In this document: piece after piece, positions 1 through 13,529 of the stretch
How the letters are laid out: each line of letters begins with the position of its first letter
Numbering within the stretch: position 1 is the first letter of the stretch
Source of the DNA: Apricaphanius iberus
Taxonomy: Eukaryota; Chordata; Actinopteri; Cyprinodontiformes; Aphaniidae
Direction of reading: 5' to 3'
Length of the DNA: 64,000 bases
Assembly: GCA_028564705.1 (NCBI GenBank)
Contig: JAPXFQ010001297.1
Location: 434,001-498,000 of the forward strand
The notes under the pieces: model-generated
Database searches by the model: none
The model's input: only the letters and a program-made list of their open reading frames with translations
What the model was told of the DNA's origin: nothing
Made by a program: the position numbers and the translations under genes

Positions 1-1310
1 CTACCGTGGCACTCTTCATACATCGCTGGCAGGGCTGTTTAGTAGGAGTACTTTCTTGAGGGCATGTGTATCTTGGGTCCAGCTTATGTAAGCTTGAATC
101 CTTCTTTTTCGATAATTCGGTCAAACAAAATGCCACTCCTGCCGATAATTCGACCCATCATTTAATTTGCTTATCATAATGAACTAGAGCTGAAAACTTT
201 TGCCCGAACCTGTCATGACCCGTCGGGTTGGGCCGGGTTTGGGCTTAATTTCTATCATTTTCCACAGGCCTAGAGTTTAAGCAGTGATTTTAAAATGCAC
301 AAATGGCACATTCTTGACCACAAAAAAAAAAATTCTAAAGCTTTGTGTGTGAATGGGTTTCCGTTAGTGTTAACTAAATTCCAGAGAGTGTCTGGGTTTT
401 GCTCAGATTTACAGACGAAGAAAACTTATAATAAAGCGCTGCACTGGGCCTATAAAATGATTCCAAACTACCTGTCAAGATGTTTATTGCACATGTGTCA
501 TGATAGGAAAGACCCAGGCCACTCCTTCTATCAGATCAACAGAGAAAACATGTTCTGACTGCTGTTCGGAACTCTAAGACTAAAAATGCTTAAGTGTAAA
601 TGCACTATTACCAGACATCTCAAGTCTCAAGTTGCAGAAGTCCCCTGTATTTATATAGCAGCTCCCTGATGCCCACAGGTCAGATAAAATCTCCTGAAAT
701 CTAGAGCAAGCGGTCAGGAGTGCACACAGAAATGCATGCAGGTGAGACAGACTTTTACCCTACAGAAGTGGTTAAAGCTGAGGATCAAACTATTCTCTCA
801 GCCACTCCCAAGGTCTCTTCCTGGGTTTTCAGACTATGGTCACCGTCTAAAAATTAAAATGTCCTAATTCATGTTCCGGGTCACTTCAGTTTGTTTTCTG
901 AGTTCATAGTTTTTATTCCATCTTTCAAACAGACATTTGATTTCAAGTTGGCAGCACGGTGCATTATCAAAATGGTACGACCAAATCCAGATGTTTTGTG
1001 TTTTTTTTGCAAATTGATAATAGGTAGGCTTTCAGTTTCTTTATGCTCGTGTTTAAAGAGGGCAGGCTTGTGCAATAACCTCAATTTTAGAAGTCATGCA
1101 TATGAGATAGCCTATTGACGGTACTCATTTTATTTCATATAGCTGCAGACTAATATATATATTCTTATATGGCCTCATTCATTATTTTATGCTTCAGATA
1201 ATAGGCCTATTTGACCTGAATTTCAAACATTTCTCCAGTAAATTAAAAACCTGCCGGTAACATTGTCTGGTGCCAATTTTTTCTAGCGGAAACCAAGGTG
1301 TGTGAGTTTT
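1..1310. other. Intronic sequence, no gene recognised
   Basis: No rpa1 exon (DBD-C motifs, zinc-ribbon cysteines) is present on either strand. A GC-rich 'gggttgggccgggtttggg' stretch near 225-245 resembles the motif in the hAT fragment at 1755-1815 and may be the other side of that element. Confidence 0.4.
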
Positions 1311-1367
1311 GAATAATGTCTGGCTGTAATCGGGTTCAGGCTTTAATAAGCTGTCAATCAAAATATA

Positions 1368-1751
1368 CCCTGCATCCGAATCCTTAGTATTTACTACATG
1401 CTACGTAGTATCCACTATTTGCCTGTTGATGCAGTGAATACTGCATAGCAAACGACCGAGTAGTAGGCATGAAATCGGGCGTACTGCTCCACCATTTTAC
1501 CGGGATGTTTATGTTACGTTATGTCGCCTGTGGTCCCGTCCTCAGTAGCCAACGTCTTCTACGATTTTGGGGCTTCTGCTGCATTGTGGGATAGCGTAGC
1601 GAGCATCGGATTTCCCTTTGGCGGTAGTACAAACCTGGGAACTTTATGCCTCCTACGCCAATCCATACTAGAGATTCGGATCTACTACATGGCACACTTA
1701 CTGCTTTTCACCTGCTCGTAGTAGGCACAGTAGAGGTATTCAGATGCAGGG
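1368..1751. mobile_element. 384-bp MITE with imperfect inverted termini
   Basis: The left end reads CCCTGCATCCGAATCC and the reverse complement of the right end CCCTGCATCTGAATAC. ATA flanks both sides as a possible 3-bp target duplication. It appears to be inserted into older hAT sequence, as GC-rich 'cgggttcagg'/'cgggctcagg' flanks continue on both sides. No coding capacity. Superfamily uncertain. Confidence 0.6.
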
Positions 1752-1764
1752 ATAGTCTTCGGGC

Positions 1765-2085
1765 TCAGGCCGAATGCTCTCGGGCTTGAGCCGGGTCGGG
1801 CCCGAGTACAGCTCTATAATGGACGCAGTTAGCAAAAGCGTCGGCAATTTTAATCTGACTGGGAATTTTCTTACCCTTAGGTCGACTTGTAGTTGACGCC
1901 TCCATTGCCTTGCATATCTTCATACATTCTTCAAACTCTAGTTTGTGTTTCAGATGGTGGAACAAATTGGATGCGTTTCCACTCTTTGTAACCACAGTTT
2001 TTCTGCAAACTTTGCATATTGTGGTATTTTTGCTCCTCACCTGATTTTTGTATAACCAAACAGTTCCAAATTGTGGAGATAGCAC
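1765..2085 (-). pseudogene. hAT transposase N-terminal fragment (BED zinc finger)
   Basis: An open frame encodes CKVCRKTVVTKSGNASNLFH followed by HLKH, the C-x2-C...H-x4-H pattern of a BED finger as in hAT/ZBED transposases. Only the DNA-binding N-terminus is present; the RNase-H-like core and dimerisation domain are missing. It sits in rpa1 intronic sequence and is most likely a dead hAT relic. Confidence 0.7.
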
Positions 2086-2329
2086 CTCACTTTAAAGCAA
2101 GTTCCTCCTCAGCTGCCATGCTTGCTTTCACTCCGCACGTGAACAGTGAATCTGTCGTGAACAAAACTATGTCATCAACTACACTTATCGTTATTATCAC
2201 GAGGAGACCATTTTTTTATCCTGAGGAGGCTTTTCAACGATATAATGCAAATGATACGATACCACCCATCCCTAATACCTACCTTCACCACTCTACATTT
2301 TTAGGGTCGTAACAAGGAGATTACACAGG

Positions 2330-5300
2330 GAAATAAAGTCTGAAAATAAAAAATATGTTTCATATGTCCATTTTCTTTTTTAAATTGGCTCAATGTCCTA
2401 ATTAGCTGGCATTTGAAGATAATCGATTAGCCAGGATCTTTTAAAGGGAGTTTCTGAGTAAGAAGGCTAAACACTTATGCAAACCGCTAGTTTTATATTT
2501 TATCTGTAAATAAATAGTAACAATACATTGCTCTCCAACTAAATGTGTAAAAATGACAGAAGTATAAGTCTTACAAATGTGTGTATGTAAAGGAAAACTT
2601 TTGGGGCAAAAACTTAACCTCAATAACAGTGAAGAAAACCTAAGAGAGCACCGTCAGTAGCGTGCACCCAAAACCACTAGGAGATACAAACTCTGCATGT
2701 ACACCTACAAGAAGACTGATACACATGCTCCAATGTGAAAGTTGTTTTCATTCTTATCACACCAAATCCCAGTGTCACCTTCTGGCACCAAAATGTAATT
2801 AAAATTTGCTTGTGGAAGGGCAACCAAGTGAAAATCCACTTCACATAATTGATGTGGTTGCACATGACGAATTTAATGCTTGTCCCAAAATCCCAAACAC
2901 ACACATACATATTTACATTAATTAGAAATGGATTGAACAGTTATATCCCACACAACCGTTCATTTCAAACATGCTCCTATCCACTCACACACGCACACAA
3001 GATGATCCACTCAAAGATGGAGCAAACAGGTAGTATGCAGATTTGGTTTGCCGCAAATTAGAAAGATTTCATAGCTTTAACTTAAGCTGTAGCCTCAGAG
3101 TGTATGATGGGAAACCTTGTCCTCTCTTTTCAGTTCATTTACAGAAACAGCTGGGGGTGCAGAGCTAAGTGAGAGCAAAAAAGAAAAGAGGCCAAGACAA
3201 AAGAGGTAAAAAAAGAGCATTTTTTCACTTCGAAACTCACTTTCCTGCATCTCACAGTAAAACATTTCCTGTCTGTATCAAATTCTCAAGTTTCTCTTCA
3301 CTTCTCACTTTTATCCACCTCTATTTTTTCCAGACAAATTTCTTCAAACTTGATCTCTTATATTCTTCAAAACAGATTTCAGAGTGTTGTGAAGATAAAA
3401 TGGCAGTATTTTAGTTTTTTTAGTACTTTTTACAATCGAGTCTCACCAGTCAACATTTTTATTTTATGCTTCATCCCTTTCTGATAATATGTTTTCAACC
3501 CTTCCTCTAGCACATAATTAGAAATTTTCATTAGTAACGACATTGATCTTCAAGCTATCCATAAGCAGCTTCCAATTACACATGGAAAGAGGAAAACTAA
3601 TCTGAGATAAACTGAATAATTAGATGGAAAGTTTAGTGACTGGCAAATATTCTGAAGATGGACTCAAATTGGGTTGAGACCAAGATAATTCCGCTCTATT
3701 TCATTTCCTAAAATTGCACACGTCTCACTTTAAAATTCATTATGCACACTTCCAATCATTGTTCCACAGTATAGTTATTTGGGTTGTGTTTATACTTCTC
3801 TGGTCAAAACAAATTGAAATTCACAAACTCAGAGGAGCACTGACAGTGTAAACTCTGTTTTTAAGTGTAAAGGTATTAAAATAATTCCTTTCAGATCTCC
3901 TTTTCAGAAACTCAGAGATTCAGTCAATTTAACCTGCTGTCAGGTATTTAGAAAAATGTGGCTTTAATAATTACACATTTTGTGAATTTCAATAATGTTT
4001 CACGCCTGAAAAAGACAAACAGAACCCACAACGGGTTTTGATAGAGGTGAGGGCGATGATGCAGTCTGCTGATCAGATTGAATAATTTGTATGAAGTTTC
4101 TTTAGCTTCTGCTTTCGCAAAAAGTGGAGGTAAATATATGCATAAAGCAAAGTATTATAAGGAATCTTAACACAAATGACCCTTGTGTAGATAAAAAGCT
4201 GCTATGTGAGCATACATATATATATATATATATATGCAGACTGTACCTTTTCACCGTGTCCCATGTTTTCATTCTTAACATCGCTCAGTGTTTTCCAGTT
4301 TATCTTTGATCCAAAGCTGGCTGACTTGGTTTCCGTTAGTGATTGGCTGTCAACTGCGTGACCTCCCTGGTCATACCTACAGAGTAAACAGAGAAAAAAA
4401 AAAAAAGATATATGGGGATAAACAAGTGCAATTTTGGCTTAAAAAAAACCAAGCACATACAGTTGAATTCAAAAGTTTATATCCACTCCCAATAAATGTC
4501 ACACCAGTGTAGGGATTGATTTAAATTGTTCTGATCAAAAGCAGAATGACTGAACATCGTACATCTGAAATGCTAAAATTGTCTACTGTATATTAGTCGA
4601 AATTTAAGAATACATTTCAGCTTGATAAATATTACTCTCTTCTCATATGTATAAGAGAAAAATATTTTTTTATTAAATCAAACAAATACTTCTGGTTTTA
4701 AAAACATTGGAGCTCCATGTTGCATCACTGCTCCATCCAGAAAAAAAGACTGTCCCAAATGAATGAAAATCATGCTAATGATAAGTATATTTAAATTGGA
4801 ACTGTAGAAAAGCCATATTTAATATTTAATGTAGTTTGTACAAGAATACAGTGTAAAGTTTAAATACGTAGTTTAAGATTGAAAATATCGTAAAATAAAC
4901 ACTACATACACTATAATTTAGTTTGTCATCAATAGAACTGGAAACGGATTTCTTCCCTCATCTTGTTCGTCATAAGATTACCTTGATTTGATCTGACACA
5001 AATCTAACATCCATAGATGCCATCCCAGATGAATCAGCTTTCATGGTATACATTATAACTCTTAGCGAGAAACGTGTTTAATTAGTCTGTGTATGCCCTT
5101 TATCTGTTCATTTCTGTTCCCTTTTATTATTCTATCAAAAACCTTCATGCATCAGTGAGATTGTTCTTCAAAATTCAGGCTGAGCTGGCAAATCAAAGCA
5201 GACTACAGATTAATCAGTTTCCTTCATTTCTGCAAACAAGCCTTACCCTGACATTAAAAATAGAAACACGAAAAATCAAGTCAAACACATTCTCTCTTCG

Positions 5301-5660
5301 TCAAGCAGTTAAATAAAGCAGTCAACATTTTATCTCCTGAAAAAGCCTAATGTGCAAATGCTGAAATGAGAACCAAACAGCAGCACAGATGACGGGAAAA
5401 GTCGGGGATTACTAAAGTATGAACACAGTGCTGAAAGGGAAAGGTATTATTTAGACTTCTTAGCATCAAAATCTGATGGAAAATTACACAGGGGTTATAA
5501 CAAAAATAGCTTGATAAATTAAGCCTAAATGATCAAAGTTTTTGTTCTGATTTTTAGTGAATCATAAGAACTACTAAAGAAGAAAATCAAATCAAATGTT
5601 TCCTTCAGGTAAAACAGAAACTTTTCTTCGCCTTTTATCCAACTTTAAAGCTGCTAATTG
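2330..5660. other. Intronic sequence without recognised features
   Basis: AT-rich, with several short unrelated open frames of 60-80 codons that resemble no protein I know. A short (AT)n run is at about 4207-4236. I see no exon. Confidence 0.5.
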
Positions 5661-5672
5661 TACTACATGCAC

Positions 5673-6474
5673 TAGGAATGTCCCGATGAGCATTTTAGGC
5701 CTCTGATCCTGATCCGATCTTTTAATCTCAAAGCTGATCCATTTTTAAGACCCAATCCGATCTTTTGCCTTTAGTATTGAAATTTATAAAACTGAAACTA
5801 TTTTTAGCAAGTAACCTCACTTAAGTATTTCTGGCAGGCTATATGCTGTTGTGCACAATGCTGTGCTTCCACTTTCGTGGGATTGCATTCACTATATTTT
5901 GAGTAAATACCAGAGTTAAAAATCCCACATAGTTCATCGTCTGTAAGATGCAGTGTTATTATTGTTTTTTCCTAGGGATGCAACAATACCAATTTTTTTA
6001 AAACAATACGATACAGACACCTGGATTTGTGTCCTTGCTGATGCAGAGTACAAACACCAATACTTCTACCATACAAAAAAATGTAATGAATTGGAATTCT
6101 TCTCTGCTTGTTACAACATATGATGGTGAATTAGATTTAAAAAAAACTAATAAAAATTACCACAAAATTAAAAATTCCAATTGAAAAATATACATTTTCT
6201 GATAAATTATTGAAGAGTTTCCACATTTTAAGTATCGGTTCATGGTATCAACAGATAACGATACAGCGCATAAAAAAGGTATCCGCCCCAATACCCGATA
6301 CCAGTATCGGTAAATCCCTAGTTTTTACACTATAACCTGGAAATATCATATGCTCCCATACTCAGCATGGATTTCCTACACTATTTGAATGCAGCACAAG
6401 TGCTTCTCAGTTTCAGCCTTTTTCCTCTCCCTTGCTGTGGAAGCGATCATGAGATTGGGATCGGTACATCCTTA
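5673..6474. mobile_element. hAT-like MITE, degraded, with a second one nested
   Basis: Ends TAGGAATGTCCCGAT and ATCGGTACATCCTTA are imperfect inverted repeats of the 'TAGGGATG...CCGAT' type. Flanks ACATGCAC and ATATGTAC agree at 6 of 8 positions, differing by transitions, as expected for an aged 8-bp target duplication. No ORF. Confidence 0.6.
5973..6320. mobile_element. Nested hAT-like MITE
   Basis: Begins TAGGGATGCAACAATACC and ends (as reverse complement) TAGGGATTTACCGATACTGG. Flanks TTTTTTCC and GTTTTTAC match at 6 of 8. It sits inside the 5673-6474 element. Confidence 0.6.
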
Positions 6475-7680
6475 ATATGTACACTTAATCCTCCTAAAGT
6501 ACACATATGAAAAATTCAAAATGCATTTATTTTTTCCTTCTGTTGCCAGAATTAGGAACAGTCTTAATGAGTAATAAATAAAATCCCTCCACAGGAACCA
6601 CTAATAGGAATCCAGTTTGATCCTGTTCAACAGGCTTTAGAGCACAGGCGGCAGCAGTTCAGAGCTAGAATCCAGGAATAAATATCTGCTTCTATTTCTC
6701 CATCAATCCAGTCTTGTCAAGAATCCTACTGAGACTCGACCAACCAACGGTCTCCTTACACTTGATAATCGGTGCTTTTGCACTTCTCTGTGCTTATTAG
6801 CATATGTGTATGAGAGATGGTTCAGGGTTTGGCAACAATACCTAATTTTATAACCACCGACTACACAGCAAAAGTGATCAAATAAGTGGAGTTTTGAAGA
6901 GACTACAAAAAAAACTGACAGCTCTTTTTAATGCAGAGTGGAAATACTACATTTGCTGGAGTTAAAATCCACCAATCACAATAAAATAAAAAGACCCGTC
7001 TCGGATTGGCTGGTGGTGGGGTTCATTTACATATAACTGAAGTTGCAAGGAGCGGAAGAGTTGAGCAAGCAGAGACAGAGCTGTGAGTGAGAAGACATAG
7101 GAGCTGAGCGAGCAGAGAGCAGGTGTTATTGTTCGTTGACAAAGGTATGTATTCTCAGATCAGTCTCACTGCACGATCAACTTGGTGGCACACCATAGGT
7201 CAGAGGTTTACTTTTTAGAATCACAATGATTGTAAACATGAATGGCACAACCCAAGTCAACATCCATGTCCATCTTTGTGGGAGGACTCTCCATCAAATG
7301 TGGCAAATAGATCAAATGAGATTGATCTATTTTGAAAATTCAATGACAAGATGTGCAGGTCTGTTGGGTGTCATACTACAAGATCTGCAACAATGACTGT
7401 AGTGAAATCAAGGGGGTCTGACCACAAAATAAGAAACAAAGAAAAAACGATGTGCTTTAATGTGTTGATCAATTGATTAAATCCCAATGAAAACACTTAA
7501 GTTTGTGGTTTTTACCATGGCAAAATGTGCAAGAGTTCAAGGATTATGAACGGTTTTGCAGAAGGAATTCTCGTCTTGGGAAGAGTCTGTGACGGAGTTA
7601 TAGGATTTCTACAATCTGTGGACAGTTCTGGATGCGATTATCAGCATGTGTGATTGTCAGTGAAAACCAGTGTGACTCAC
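6475..7680. other. Intronic sequence, no gene recognised
   Basis: No coding or transposon signal that I can name. The stretch at about 6990-7150 is somewhat GC-richer ('ggattggctggtggtgggg') and may be a transposon end. Position 7675-7680 is the donor of rpa1 exon 12. Confidence 0.4.
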
Positions 7681-7829
7681 CAGGCCCTGAGTCTGAAGGC
7701 TTCGGGTATATCTGGATTGATCATGATTGTTGAACTGAACAAAGCTGAGAGAGATATGCCCCCAAAATCAGACAAGCGAGCTCCTTTGATGGCAACAACA
7801 GGCTGTCTTGAGTCGTCAAACTTCTCCGC
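7681..7829 (-). CDS. rpa1: rpa1 coding exon 12 (DBD-B), last one visible
   Basis: 149 nt encoding [20 protein letters not shown] through [11 protein letters not shown] plus two bases of a Trp codon. It contains stacking Phe 432 (human F386). CTTCTCCAG acceptor, GTGAGT donor, ends in phase 2. I found no continuation (DBD-C, 'NWKTL', zinc-ribbon cysteines) in 1-7680, so later exons are off the window. Confidence 0.96.
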
Positions 7830-10800
7830 CTGGAGAAGAAAAAGAGATGTCAAAGACTGATATAGAGGAGAGAATGTGAGACAGTAAAATAAAGAGGTCA
7901 CTCATGTTAATCTGTGGCTGGAACTTTTAGCCACTGAAATGTAATATCAGCAAAACTTTACATTTTATTAAATAGCCAAACTACAAGTTAATTTTCAAGT
8001 CATTTCCAGACTTTGCTGAAGAGGACGGATTAGCTCAGGCTGATCAAATGAGCTTGGAGAAGGATGGTGCCATGTTAGCCCCATGTGTCAAATCAGAGTG
8101 TCTGGTCCAGTGCAGCACTGAAGGTCAAAAAAGTGATTTAAACGATCCAACAGCCCAGAAAAGCAAATCATAGCACTCTGTATGCAAGACCACCCACACA
8201 GACGCCATCACAGATGCATAAACGCATGGGCTCCTTCAAAAACCCAGTTAATTACAGTTGGCTCAATGTGTTTTTATGATGCATTATAAATCCAGTCATG
8301 GATACACACAGGGAGGCAGGGAGGGAGATTATAGCTCTTACCTCTTCTCCCCACAGTGTGACTGTCACCACTTTGCCAGTGGTGTCTATTAGGTTGATGG
8401 CCCTCTTGGAGACTTCTCTGCTGGCCTTAGTGGTGATACGGGATACATCCTCTGCACTCTTGCACACTCCAATTATATCTAAAGGGAGACAAACAAATCT
8501 CTACTGACATTTAGCTTATGACACAGGAAAGCAAATACTCTGCTAGCGATAGGTTTACATACATAAAGTAGAAAATGACTCGACGAACGCAGATTTCTGC
8601 CAATATAGCTCACTCCCCCTTCCCAGACAGTAATATACATCACACCTAAAATCTAATCACTTGTTCCTGGTCCCACTGCGAACATTTCCTGAAAATTTCA
8701 TCAAATTCTTTCAATAACTTCTTGAGTTATGTTGCCAACTAACAGACATAAATCGAGGTGAAAATGCAAACTCCTTTGCAGAGGTTCAGAGCCATTCATG
8801 TAGCTTATTTTTAGACTGCTTAGTCTTAAAAATATATACATATAGGTTTTTGTTATTATTTTGTGGGTATTTGTTAGAAACAATAAAATTAGTAGATGAT
8901 TTGGACAATGTGGGTTCACACTGGATACCAGTGTCCAGTCTGAACCCATTTTAACAAAATGGACTGTGAAGAGCGCTGAACAAAAAAAGAGCACCTGCTC
9001 ATACTTCAACTCTTTCATGAATTAAATTTGCATCTCAAACTGTTTTGTAAAGAAATGGTTTACTAACAGACGAAACAAAGTTTCATCACAAAACAAAAAA
9101 GTATTAAGTTTGGGGATTTCATGCTAAGAAGAAAACACTCAGAAATCAGAGTCGTCTGTCAAGCAGAGTGGTAGTAGCACCATTGTGGGGGTTTGTTTTG
9201 GTGCCAATGATCTTAGCTCAATGCACAAAGTGAAAGAAGGAGAAACTAAAGCCAAACTTATACAAACTGGATTCCAAAAAAGTTGGGACACTAAACAAAT
9301 TGTGAATAAAAACTGAATGCAATGATGTGGAGATGGCAAATGTCAATATTTTATTTGTAATAGAACGTAGATGACAGATCAAAAGTTGAATCCGAGTAAA
9401 TGTATCATTTTAAAGGAAAAACATGTTGATTAAAAATTTCATGGTGTCAACAAATCCCCAAAAAGTTGGGACAAGTAGCAATAAGAGGCTGGAAAAAGTA
9501 AATTTGAGCATAACGAGGAGCTGGAAGACAAATTAACACTAATTAGGTCAATTTGCAACATGATTGGGTATAAAAAGAGGTTCTCAGAGTGGCAGTGTCT
9601 CTCACTAGGCCAAGATGGGTAGAGGTTCACCAATTCCCACAATGTTGCGCAGAAAGATAGTGGAGCAATATCAGAAAGGTATTACCCAGCGAAAAATTGC
9701 AAAAACTTTGCAGTTATCATCATCAACTGTGCATAATATCATCCGAAGATTCAGAGAATCTGGAACAATCTCTGTGCGTAAGGGTCAAGGTCGTAAAACC
9801 ATACAGGATCACAACATCATGGCTGCGTAGGAGAAGGATCCGGGTACTGAAATGGCCAGTCTGCAGTGCAGATCTTTCACCTATAGACAACATTTGGCAC
9901 ATCCTAAAGAGGAAGGTGCTGCCACACAGTGGTGAAAATGGCCTTGTCCCAACTTTTTTGGGATTTGTTGACACCATGAAATTTTGAATCAACATATGTT
10001 TCCCTTAAAATGATACATTTTCTCAGTTTAAACTTGTGTTCCATGATTTATGTTCTATTTTGAATAAAATATTAGAAGTTGGCACCTCCACATCATTGCA
10101 TTCAGTTTTTATCACGATTTGTATAGTGTCCCAACTTTTTTGGAATCCGGTTTGTAATTCTTGAATCTCATCAAGATGTAACAGCTTGTTGGATGAAACC
10201 AAGATGTTCATGCAGGACGATTACAAACTAATCAAAACTTACGTAATTTTTGTTTAAAATTCCAGAAAGTTAAACAGAACGGTTCAAATGTAAAACAAAA
10301 ACCTCCAAAATTGTATGTAATGATCAGTCTTGTGGATCTGAGTGAGATGTACATTTCTGACCAGAACTCTAGATTTCAAACTTTCTATTTAGTGTAAATT
10401 GCCCCCAGGTTATATTCCAACATTGCTGTAAGCAGTAAAGGTCATTAATAGGTGAGGCAGCTGATACCATCAAATCTAAAGAGAATTGACATCAGTCTTG
10501 CAACAGACTAGCTAAGTCTGGCTCCTTACTCCAAAACCACAACAAATGCACTAATTTCTTATTCATGTTTTCTGTCATGTTCATGGCTTTAATACTTCAT
10601 TCAGGATAACACTACTGAAGAGCAGAGGCAACTGAGCTCTAAGCCAGCGGAATAACTTACTGTACAATGCTCAACAGCATTATTCAAATGAATTTGTAAA
10701 GAGCTCATCATAAATAGTGAAACACAAAACAAAAAGAGACAGATATTAATGTGTGATTGTGCACTTGCTACAAAACTGAGCTTTTCCAGATTTTTTTTTA

Positions 10801-12662
10801 AAACATGCTTTAATGTAATTCTTAAATTATGAATAAAAAAGGTTACATTGTACCTTAACTATTGTCAAAATTAGCATGTATTAAATTAAACCATACTGGA
10901 TTTTCCTTCTTTGTTTTGCTTGCCCTGACACACTGAACTAATCTATACTACTATCAGATTTAATCAGTGTAATTGCAAGAGGGCTCAGATGTCAGCAAAC
11001 CATCTTTATCAGTTATTTGTCCTCCATTTGTTAGCTGATGATACATACACTACCGTTCAAAAGTTTGGGGTCACCCAAACAATTTTGTGTTTTCCATGAA
11101 AAGTCACACTTATTCACCACCATACGTTGTGAAATGAATAAAAAATAGAGTCAAGACATTGACAAGGTTAGAAATAATGATTTTTATTTGAAATAAGATT
11201 GTTTTTACATCAAACTTTGCTTTCATCAAAGAATCCTCCATTTGCAGCAATTACAGCATTGCAGACCTTTGGCATTCTAGCTGTTAATTTGTTGAGGTAA
11301 TCTGGAGAAATTGCACCCAACGCTTCTAGAAGCAGCTCCCACAATTTGGATTGGTTGGATGGGCACTTCTTGCGTACCATACGGTCAAGCTGCTCCCACA
11401 ACAGCTCAACGGGGTTCAAATCTGGTGACTGCGCTGGCCACTCCATTACCGATAGAATACCAGCTGCCTGCTTCTTCTCTAAATAGTTCTTGCACAATTT
11501 CGAGGTGTGTTTTGGGTCATTGTCCTGTTGTAGGATGAAATTGGCTCCAATCAAGCGCTGTCCACTGGGTATGGCATGGCGTTGCAAAATGGAGTGATAG
11601 CCTTCCTTATTCAGAATCCCTTTTACCCTGTACAAATCTCCCACCTTACCAGCACCAAAGCAACCCCAGACCATCACATTACCTCCACCATGCTTAACAG
11701 ATGGCGTCAGGCATTCTTCCAGCATCTTTTCAGTTGTTCTGCGTCTCACAAACGTTCTTCTTTGTGATCCAAACACCTCAAACTTGGATTCATCCGTCCA
11801 CAGCACTTTTTTCCAGTCTTCCTCTGTCCAATGTCTGTGTTCTTTTGCCCATCTTAATCTTTTTCTTTTATTGGCCAGTCTCAGATATGGCTTTTTCTTT
11901 GCCACTCTGCCCTGAAGCCCAGAATCCCGCAGCCGCCTCTTCACTGTAGATGTTGACACTGGTGTTTTGCGGGTACTATTTAATGAAGATGCCAGTTGGG
12001 GACCTGTGAGGCGTCTGTTTCTCAAACTAGAGACTCTAATGTACTTATCTTCTTGCTCAGTTGTGCAACGCGGCCTCCCACTTCTTTTTCTACTCTGGTT
12101 AGAGCCTGTTTGTGCTGTCCTCTGAAGGGAGTAGTACACACCGTTGTAGGAAATCTTCAATTTCTTAGCAATTTCTCGCATGGAATAGCCTTCATTTCTA
12201 AGAACAAGAATAGACTGTCGAGTTTCAGATGAAAGTTCTCTTTTTCTGGCCATTTTGAGCGTTTAATTGACCCCACAAATGTGATGCTCCAGAAACTCAA
12301 TCTGCTCAAAGGAAGGTCAGTTTTGTAGCTTCTGTACCGAGCTAAACTGTTTTCAGATGTGTGAACATGATTGCACAAGGGTTTTCTAATCATCAATTAG
12401 CCTTCTGAGCCAATGAGCAAACACATTGTACCATTAGAACACTGGAGTGATAGTTGCTGGAAATGGGCCTCTATACACCTATGTAGATATTGCACCAAAA
12501 ACCAGACATTTGCAGCTAGAATAGTCATTTACCACATTAGCAATGTATAGCGTGTGTTTCTTTAAAGTTAAGACTAGTTTAAAGTTATCTTCATTGAAAA
12601 GTACAGTGCTTTTCCTTCAAAAATAAGGACATTTCAATGTGACCCCAAACTTTTGAACGGTA

Positions 12663-12704
<42 letters not shown>

Positions 12705-13493
12705 CCCTTGTCAAATTACTACGTTAATTGCGATTAATTAATTCTAGCCATTTTTAGCTCAATATGTTTTTTATTCGTGTTAATCTATTTTTTAATATAT
12801 ACTCTTTTTGTTTCTGCATGCTAGTTGCCTTTAGATTAAATCTGTTTTTATGCTTTGGGCTTCTTGTGCTTGAGTTGTTAGGTCCAGTTGTATCGCAAGC
12901 TATTATTTTAAAAAATAGCGTATATGTTACATGTTGCTTTAACCCATAATACAGTGGGAATCAGAGAGAAAGTAAATGCTGGGACTGCATCTCTTTATGT
13001 GTGTTAAATACAATAAATTACTTTATAAAACCATTTTTATTTTATATATATTGTTATTTTTTTTAATTTAAAAAATTCCATAAAAAAACATTTTTTATTT
13101 AAAAAATGTTTTTTTCCCAAGTTCAGGTCCTCTACCAGAGGCCTGGGAGCTTGAGGGTCCTTCTCAGTATCTTTGCTGCAATTTTCTGGACTGAGATCTT
13201 TGCTCGGTCTTTCTCCACTGTCTTTGGAGGTGTTTCCCACTTTGACCTTGGGGTTTCCAGCCCATATTCCGCAGAGATGCTTCTGTATAGTATGTCAGCC
13301 ACTTATGAATGTATGCTTTCCCTGCCATATATATATTATATATACAATTTTTGTTTAACTATACTAGTGTAATGAATTAAAATGAAAAAAGATCAAATGT
13401 ATGGTTTTTCTCAGCTATTATGGTGAGATTAAGATGAGATTAACTACAGATATGATGAATTAATCTCAGATTTTTTAAAGTCATGACAGCACA

Positions 13494-13529
<36 letters not shown>

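Noticed and set aside
11311..11949. Plus-strand frames of 63-82 codons around 11.3-11.9 kb, and the same ones at 20.9-21.6 kb
   Set aside because: Antisense shadows of the Tc1/mariner transposase.
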